Shown here: positions 21,056 through 26,118 of the stretch, piece by piece | Layout of the letters: every line of letters starts with the position of its first letter | Numbering within the stretch: position 1 is the stretch's first letter | IMG/VR virus record: IMGVR_UViG_3300035665_000213 | Span: 1-26,118 of that record | Source: a virus | Length of the DNA stretch: 26,118 bases | Strand: one strand, 5' to 3' | Position numbers and translations under genes: made by a program | The notes under the pieces: generated by a model | The model's input: only the letters and a program-made list of their open reading frames with translations | Told to the model about the DNA's origin: nothing | The model's database searches: none

Positions 21056-22633
21056 ATGGCAGAAGAAAAACTCCGGATAGTATTAACCGCCGATAATAAG
21101 GATGCGCTTGCAAAGTTAGAACAGACTATTGCAGGGCTTGATGGAATTGAAAAGGCAAGCGGCAAGGCGGGTGGTGCAACTAAGAAACTCGGTACTGACT
21201 TCACCGGAATGAGTCGGGTTATTCAGGATTTACCATTCGGATTTATGGCAATCCAAAATAACTTAACTCAATTATTGCCGGCGGCAGGTGCAGCAGGGTT
21301 GGCATTTTCTGCTTTAATGGCAGGGATACAATTTGCCCAAGTAGGGTTAACGTATTGGACAAGAGGCTCAAAAGATGCTACAAGTGCATTGCAAGAGCAA
21401 ACAAAATCTCTAACTGAATTTAATATAAAATTATATAGTGTTAAAGATGCTTTTGAATCAGCAAGAGCAGGCACATTAAGCAAAAAAGAAGCATTAGATA
21501 AATACAATGAAAGTTTAGGCAGTAGTATAGGCTATGCAAATAGTATATCAGAAGCAGAAGATTTGATGGTAAAAAATACTGCTACCGTAATTAAGGCAAT
21601 GCAGTTAAGGACACAAGCTAATGTATATTCTGCAAGGGCTGCTGAATTAAATGCTAAAATGGTTAGCGGTGAAATGTTTGATGCAAATAGTAGTTGGATG
21701 GAGTCTGCATTAAATGCCACAAAAAACTATTTTAGAGGGATGAATGCTGGACAAATGATTGTGGAAAATGTAAACACATCATTAGACCAACAAAATAACT
21801 TAATGTCATCTTCTAATAATCTTATTCAAGATGCAATAAAATTAGAGAAAACATTAGCAGGTTCACGAACTAAACCTGATGCAGGTGGCGGTGCGACACA
21901 AGGAGAAAAAATCAACGGAGTATTTGAAAACTACATGAACAATCTCAAAGAGATTCTTCCGTTGTTAGAAAGATTTAACGCTCAAAATGATAGGTTAAAC
22001 TTCGGGCAGAAAGGTGGGCAACAAACTGAAATGCTTGCCCCGCAACGTAACACAGGCACACAGGATTTACAAAATTTACAATTACAAGTAACTGCTAACA
22101 ATACGTTGAACAATGCGCTTGCCGTAAGAAATTCGGAACAAATGAAGTACGAAGAGCAATTAAGAGAATCGAAAGCGGCTGCACTTACAAATACTTTAAT
22201 GAATAGTTTTACCGGATTATTTAATGCTATGCAGAACGGTGCAAGTTTAGGCGATGCATTGGGTAATATGTTTAAGCAGGTTGCTATTGATATTGCAAAG
22301 GCAGCAGTTCAAGCAGCTATATTTCAAGGTATTTTGATGGCGTTTGGGGGCGGCGGAGGATTATCGTTCGGGCAAGGGTTCTTAGGTGGATTCAAGAAAC
22401 TCCTCGGCTTCTCCGAAGGCGGTACCGTATCCGGCCCCCAATCCGGTTACCCTGTAATGTTACACGGTACAGAGCATATTGTACGCCCCGACCAGATGAA
22501 ACAAATCATTGCATCGGCATCGCAAATGGGGGGTACTGGTGCAAGTAAGGTTATAGTAGAGGGCAGAATACAGGGGCAAGATATTTGGTTAAGTCAGCAA
22601 AGAACAAACACGTTCAGAGGTTTAACAAACTAA
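21056..22633 (+). CDS. Tape measure protein
   Basis: A 525-residue protein that sets tail length. It is helical and Ala/Gln-rich with hydrophobic stretches at about 70-95 (LLPAAGAAGLAFSALMAGI) and about 415-440 (VQAAIFQGILMAFGGGGGL), and a helical coiled core between. The C-terminus SEGGTVSGPQSGYPVML, then HGTEHIVRPDQM, is typical of tape measures. At 525 residues it is short; with the usual rough rule of 0.15 nm per residue, the tail would be about 80 nm. It directly follows the chaperone pair, as in most siphoviruses. Confidence 0.9.
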   Translation: MAEEKLRIVLTADNKDALAKLEQTIAGLDGIEKASGKAGGATKKLGTDFTGMSRVIQDLPFGFMAIQNNLTQLLPAAGAAGLAFSALMAGIQFAQVGLTYWTRGSKDATSALQEQTKSLTEFNIKLYSVKDAFESARAGTLSKKEALDKYNESLGSSIGYANSISEAEDLMVKNTATVIKAMQLRTQANVYSARAAELNAKMVSGEMFDANSSWMESALNATKNYFRGMNAGQMIVENVNTSLDQQNNLMSSSNNLIQDAIKLEKTLAGSRTKPDAGGGATQGEKINGVFENYMNNLKEILPLLERFNAQNDRLNFGQKGGQQTEMLAPQRNTGTQDLQNLQLQVTANNTLNNALAVRNSEQMKYEEQLRESKAAALTNTLMNSFTGLFNAMQNGASLGDALGNMFKQVAIDIAKAAVQAAIFQGILMAFGGGGGLSFGQGFLGGFKKLLGFSEGGTVSGPQSGYPVMLHGTEHIVRPDQMKQIIASASQMGGTGASKVIVEGRIQGQDIWLSQQRTNTFRGLTN

Positions 22634-22634
22634 A

Positions 22635-24674
22635 ATGGCATACGGCAAAAAATACATATTTTCAGCTATCAGCAAATCGGGGTTAACCTACACGGCTGAA
22701 ATGTGGGAGAACGGCTACACAGGGCCGGAGTACAATGTTAACTCTGGTATGAGTCCGTTTGTGCTAACCTGCGCAGGGTCGGGCGATGACCCATTCCAAC
22801 CGATACTACCTACTATATTTAACATCAGGGCAGACTTCACCGATTTTACAGGGCCTTACCCGGATTTAGTTTCTACGGATGACAGGAAGTATTACGTTCG
22901 CTTTGTTGCCAATAATGGAACGTACTTTATATGGCAGGGGTTTGTATTAATGGATAGCATAGCCATACAATTTACAACTGGCAGAAACTTTGTTGATATT
23001 ATTTGTGTAGATGGGTTAGGGTTACTGAAAACCGTACCATATCAACCTTCATCCGCAACAATTAACACATCCGAATCGCTACTGCAAATTATCCGCAACT
23101 GCTTACTGAATATAGCTTATCCGGTTACAATCTATATCAATTCGGCTATCAATTATTATGCTACCGCCCATAGTACGGCTGAATCTTATATCCGCAAAAC
23201 TCACATATTCCCAACTACTTGGACTAACAATGATTATACGTTCAAAAGTTGTTACGATGTGTTACAGGATATTTGTGTGGCACATGGAGCGCAGCTATAT
23301 CAGTCCGGTGGTGAGTGGTGGATTACCTCGGTGAACGAAAGGGCATCCGATACGCTGCGTGTATTTCGTACCGATAGCACAAGCGCAACCGATACCTTGA
23401 GTACGGTTAACATTAACAGAAGAATAACACCATATCTAAGTGATGTTAGTACACCTTATTACTTTATTGATAATAGCCAAACTAAAGTAATTAAAAAGGG
23501 CTTTACATCGCTTGAGGTTATATCTGATTTAAACTATGCACAAAACACGGTTGATAACGGCAATATGTTTTTGCTTGACTACGGTACTGGCATACCCACT
23601 AATTGGAGTAGGTCGCTTGGAAGCGGTGGTACTTTTACAATGACTACGGTTGATGGTATCTATGGGGCGCAAATCACATCCGGTAGTACTAATACTACTC
23701 TAAACGCTTTATCCTGTGGGGTTGTAAATGAGGGAGATATTATTACAATAGAATATCAAACCAAATGCAATGTTATAGGTAATTTAGGTGTAGAAATAAA
23801 GATTACATCAGGAATGTCAACTACAAACTATGCAAAACTAATATCAGGTGCAGGGGCGTGGGGTGCAACTCAATACTATGATGATGAGATAACAAATACA
23901 ACCTTTCAGACTCGAACAATAACAACACTACCTGCGCCCGCTACAGGCAATCTAACTATATCTTTTCGGGCTTTATCATCAGGAATAACATCCGTATTTA
24001 TTGCTAATCTAAAAAAGACAGGTTCATCTACGTTAGCAAAAAAGCAAACTTTATACAATCAGACATCTAATAACCTTTATAAGAAGTCTATTAACTCGCC
24101 CATTGGCGGGCCATTCCCATCAACTAACGTATCGCAAATACAATCTATTTTATCCGTTTCAGATAATGCACTTGTAACATTTTCTCGCTTTTCCGGGGGG
24201 CCTTCTTACTCCAACTTGACTGCGTTACTATTTAGCCAACTATACAATATTTACGGAAAAGCAAATATTAACCTACAATTAACGCAGTACAATTTATTTA
24301 CCGGATCAAAAGTAATCGGGTTGGTTGATAACTTTGGAGTTGAAGACCCAACATCCGTAATTAGCATAAATACTGCAAGGTTTACGTATAGCAGTTGCAC
24401 ATTAGATTACGTTAACAACACAATATCCGGTACTGCATTAGAGGTATCTAATACTAATTTGCCGTACACATTAGTAAGTTCAATACCGCCAACACCGCCA
24501 ACACCCTGCTTTAATTGGTACAATAATTCAGCAGCCAACTGGTTAGGCGATTACGTTGCATGTGATGGAACTTCTTACCCGGCTGCAACATTAACCCCTG
24601 GGCAGTTTGTATGCGCACAGGGTACACCATTTACTTTAACAGGCACCGATTTAGAACAAGGCGCACAATGCTAA
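22635..24674 (+). CDS. Large distal tail protein, possible carbohydrate-binding insert
   Basis: A 679-residue protein next to the tape measure, the place of the distal tail/baseplate proteins. The first 300 residues include YIFSAISKSGLTYTAEMWEN and DDRKYYVRFVANNGTYFIWQ, beta-rich like a tail tip protein with an embedded FVDIICVDGLGLL. Residues about 308-461 (YGTGIPTNWSRSLGSGG, then GDIITIEYQT, ending ITSVFIANLKKTG) look like a jelly-roll carbohydrate-binding module. The end is Pro-rich (IPPTPPTPCF, residues about 617-626) then FNWYNNSAANWLGDYV. It may join the tail end and bind host glycans. I cannot name the exact family. Confidence 0.65.
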   Translation: MAYGKKYIFSAISKSGLTYTAEMWENGYTGPEYNVNSGMSPFVLTCAGSGDDPFQPILPTIFNIRADFTDFTGPYPDLVSTDDRKYYVRFVANNGTYFIWQGFVLMDSIAIQFTTGRNFVDIICVDGLGLLKTVPYQPSSATINTSESLLQIIRNCLLNIAYPVTIYINSAINYYATAHSTAESYIRKTHIFPTTWTNNDYTFKSCYDVLQDICVAHGAQLYQSGGEWWITSVNERASDTLRVFRTDSTSATDTLSTVNINRRITPYLSDVSTPYYFIDNSQTKVIKKGFTSLEVISDLNYAQNTVDNGNMFLLDYGTGIPTNWSRSLGSGGTFTMTTVDGIYGAQITSGSTNTTLNALSCGVVNEGDIITIEYQTKCNVIGNLGVEIKITSGMSTTNYAKLISGAGAWGATQYYDDEITNTTFQTRTITTLPAPATGNLTISFRALSSGITSVFIANLKKTGSSTLAKKQTLYNQTSNNLYKKSINSPIGGPFPSTNVSQIQSILSVSDNALVTFSRFSGGPSYSNLTALLFSQLYNIYGKANINLQLTQYNLFTGSKVIGLVDNFGVEDPTSVISINTARFTYSSCTLDYVNNTISGTALEVSNTNLPYTLVSSIPPTPPTPCFNWYNNSAANWLGDYVACDGTSYPAATLTPGQFVCAQGTPFTLTGTDLEQGAQC

Positions 24675-24678
24675 TAAT

Positions 24679-25368
24679 ATGACCCCCGTAACAGGCCAAA
24701 AGCTAAACATATACAAGTACAACTCAATAGCAATGACTGACACGCTTATTGCATGTGCAAGGAATTGTACATTCAGCGTGAATGTAAACGAGATGGAAAC
24801 CACAGGCATTGCTTCTGCATGGTTCAAAGAATCTCGCCCGGATGTGGCTTCGTGGAGTATATCCTGCGATGGGTTGGTGGTGTTAGATGACTATTCGTAC
24901 CTGTTTATGCTGAACTCCCAACTTGCCAGGGAGATAGTATCTTTCAAGTTTGTTATTGATAACGGTACTACAGGAGGGTTGGTTATCGTATCGGGCTTAG
25001 TATGGTTACAATCAATCTCATTACAGGGCAATAACAAGGACATTAGCACCTACCAGGTAAACTATCAAGGTACTGGGGCGTATTCATTAGCAGGCACAAC
25101 CATAACCCCCACAGGGGTTGTTATTAGCGGAACTACTACACAGGTACTGCAATACACCGCCGGGGGTGGGGAAACATCTATCGTTATACCGGGTGGGGCG
25201 GGTAAAACTATGTTATACGGTTCACGTGGCGGTACATCGTTTGAGACCATTGTTTATTCGGGAACACCGGGTACGGGGGCAAAGTGGACTATCTCAAGTG
25301 GTACGCTCGAAGTAGATGCCGGAGTGCCATTCTTTACAGGGGAGAAAATTATTATTTTAGTACAATAA
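24679..25368 (+). CDS. Second tail-tube-like protein
   Basis: A 229-residue protein whose first 155 residues read like a tail tube protein: PVTGQKLNIYKYNSIAMTDT, CTFSVNVNEMETTGIASAWF, and RPDVASWSISCDGLVVLDDY, followed by VSFKFVIDNGTTG and GLVWLQSISLQGNNKDISTY. The C-terminal part (VISGTTTQVLQYTAGGGETS to the end) is Gly/Thr-rich beta, like an Ig-type or adhesion decoration. It stands after the distal tail protein, not in the normal tail tube place, so it may be a tail-tip ring or a decorated tube variant. It starts 4 bases after the previous stop. Confidence 0.6.
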   Translation: MTPVTGQKLNIYKYNSIAMTDTLIACARNCTFSVNVNEMETTGIASAWFKESRPDVASWSISCDGLVVLDDYSYLFMLNSQLAREIVSFKFVIDNGTTGGLVIVSGLVWLQSISLQGNNKDISTYQVNYQGTGAYSLAGTTITPTGVVISGTTTQVLQYTAGGGETSIVIPGGAGKTMLYGSRGGTSFETIVYSGTPGTGAKWTISSGTLEVDAGVPFFTGEKIIILVQ

Positions 25369-25377
25369 ACACTAACT

Positions 25378-26118
25378 ATGTTACAAAGATTATTATTAAT
25401 TACCCTTACTCTGTGTTCGCTATCAGCATCCGCACAATGGCAGCAAACAGGTAGTAAAGTGCGTTACGTAAACGGGTTGGGTATTCCTACAAAGGACACC
25501 GCCGCCGGAGTTGCGGCTGATAGTTCGCAGATATTGATTCGCCCGGCTGATTCATCTCTGTATATTAAGTACAAGCGTACATGGGTGAAGGTTGGCGCAG
25601 GGGGAGGTGGTACCATTGGGGGGAGTGGTACTACGAACAGGGTGCCTAAGTTTACCGCAAGCACAACACTCGGTAACTCATCCATTGTGGATTCGGCTTC
25701 TGCGGTGGCTATGACTATTAATCCGAGCGGTAAAGTAGGGATTGGAACTTCAAATCCATGGGAAAATTTATCAATACCATTTAATTCTAAACTATCATTT
25801 GGCGATTCTGCATATCCTTTAAGTATTAGTAGAAGTGCTGCGGCTAATCTTATTACTACTATTTCTGATAATTATGATGTAAGTAATACAAGAATTGATT
25901 TTGTAATGCGTAATGGAAGTGCTAATCAAAATACTCCGTTATCAATTTTGAGTACAGGAAATGTAGGTATAGGTTACACCGCACCTGCTTCAAAACTTGC
26001 AGTATCCGGCACAACCCTAATCAATACCAACACCGATAACGGAGTTGATAAATTGCAGGTGAGTGGGAGTGCAATAGCTGAAATACTAAAAGCAACAGGG
26101 ACAGGTAATAACCTTGCA
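25378..26118 (+). CDS. Tail fibre-like protein with signal peptide, partial
   Basis: An open frame runs from ATG 25378 to the window edge (247 codons, no stop). Residues 1-19 form a classic signal peptide: MLQRLLLITLTLCSLSASA, with cleavage expected before Gln20. After a linker rich in Gly/Ser/Thr (VKVGAGGGGTIGGSGTTN) come two copies of VGIG(T/Y)xxP (residues 120 and 196), a motif of surface-exposed fibre and adhesin repeats in Bacteroidota. Its place at the end of the tail gene set says receptor-binding fibre. A signal peptide is unusual for a virion protein that normally folds in the cytoplasm. The rest of the gene, including any trimerisation or chaperone domain, lies outside the window. 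Confidence 0.7.
   Translation, partial: MLQRLLLITLTLCSLSASAQWQQTGSKVRYVNGLGIPTKDTAAGVAADSSQILIRPADSSLYIKYKRTWVKVGAGGGGTIGGSGTTNRVPKFTASTTLGNSSIVDSASAVAMTINPSGKVGIGTSNPWENLSIPFNSKLSFGDSAYPLSISRSAAANLITTISDNYDVSNTRIDFVMRNGSANQNTPLSILSTGNVGIGYTAPASKLAVSGTTLINTNTDNGVDKLQVSGSAIAEILKATGTGNNLA

Overview
This window is a 26 kb piece of a tailed phage or prophage with an HK97-type capsid and a siphovirus-like tail, most likely infecting a member of the Bacteroidota. The host inference rests on three things seen in the sequence: recurring promoter cores of the Bacteroidota form TAnnTTTG, often with an upstream TTTG; start codons preceded by A-rich leaders rather than Shine-Dalgarno sites; and a fibre gene whose signal peptide ends in the ASAQ pattern common in that phylum. 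Both window ends cut through genes, and no integrase, lysis or complete fibre module is visible. Lifestyle and genome ends therefore cannot be judged.

Region by region. (1) Positions 1-1259 are a leftward block: an Ala-rich repeat protein cut by the window edge, a minus-strand terminator, a 129-aa unknown, a 47-aa unknown and a 58-aa helix-turn-helix-like protein. (2) Positions 1260-1346 are a divergent control region in which a near-perfect 20-bp palindrome lies across both promoter cores. (3) Positions 1347-7327 are the rightward early or replication operon: RecT-type annealing protein and partner, small unknowns, an atypical tRNA-like element, an SSB-like protein, a C5-cytosine methyltransferase with a second long gene nested in another frame, a PD-(D/E)XK-type nuclease, and a primase/helicase (Prim-Pol plus DUF3987). 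It ends at a strong terminator. (4) Positions 7413-7798 are non-coding and hold ten exact ATTCGCA/TGCGAAT heptamers in roughly inverted arrangement around a very AT-rich core, a candidate origin or control site, followed by the apparent late promoter. (5) Positions 7799-13024 carry a possible small terminase, then a cassette of six glycosyltransferase and methyltransferase genes, then the large terminase. (6) Positions 13061-17102 are portal, MuF-like head protein, prohead protease and major capsid protein, closed by a terminator. (7) Positions 17165-26118 are a further glycosyltransferase, connectors, tail completion proteins, tail tube, tail chaperone with a -1 frameshift site, tape measure, a large distal tail protein, a second tail-tube-like protein and the start of a secreted-looking fibre protein.

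How it works together, as inference: the RecT/SSB/nuclease/primase set copies and recombines the genome, probably from the repeat array just after the primase gene. The terminase, portal, protease and capsid genes build and fill the head. The connector-to-fibre genes build the tail. The sugar and methyl transferases, placed inside structural operons, probably modify virion or host-surface glycans. The most notable signal is the methyltransferase locus, where the same DNA encodes two apparently genuine proteins in two frames, including four repeats that read as (L/M)LPTP in one frame and mostly as V-A-x-x-N-G-like motifs in the other.
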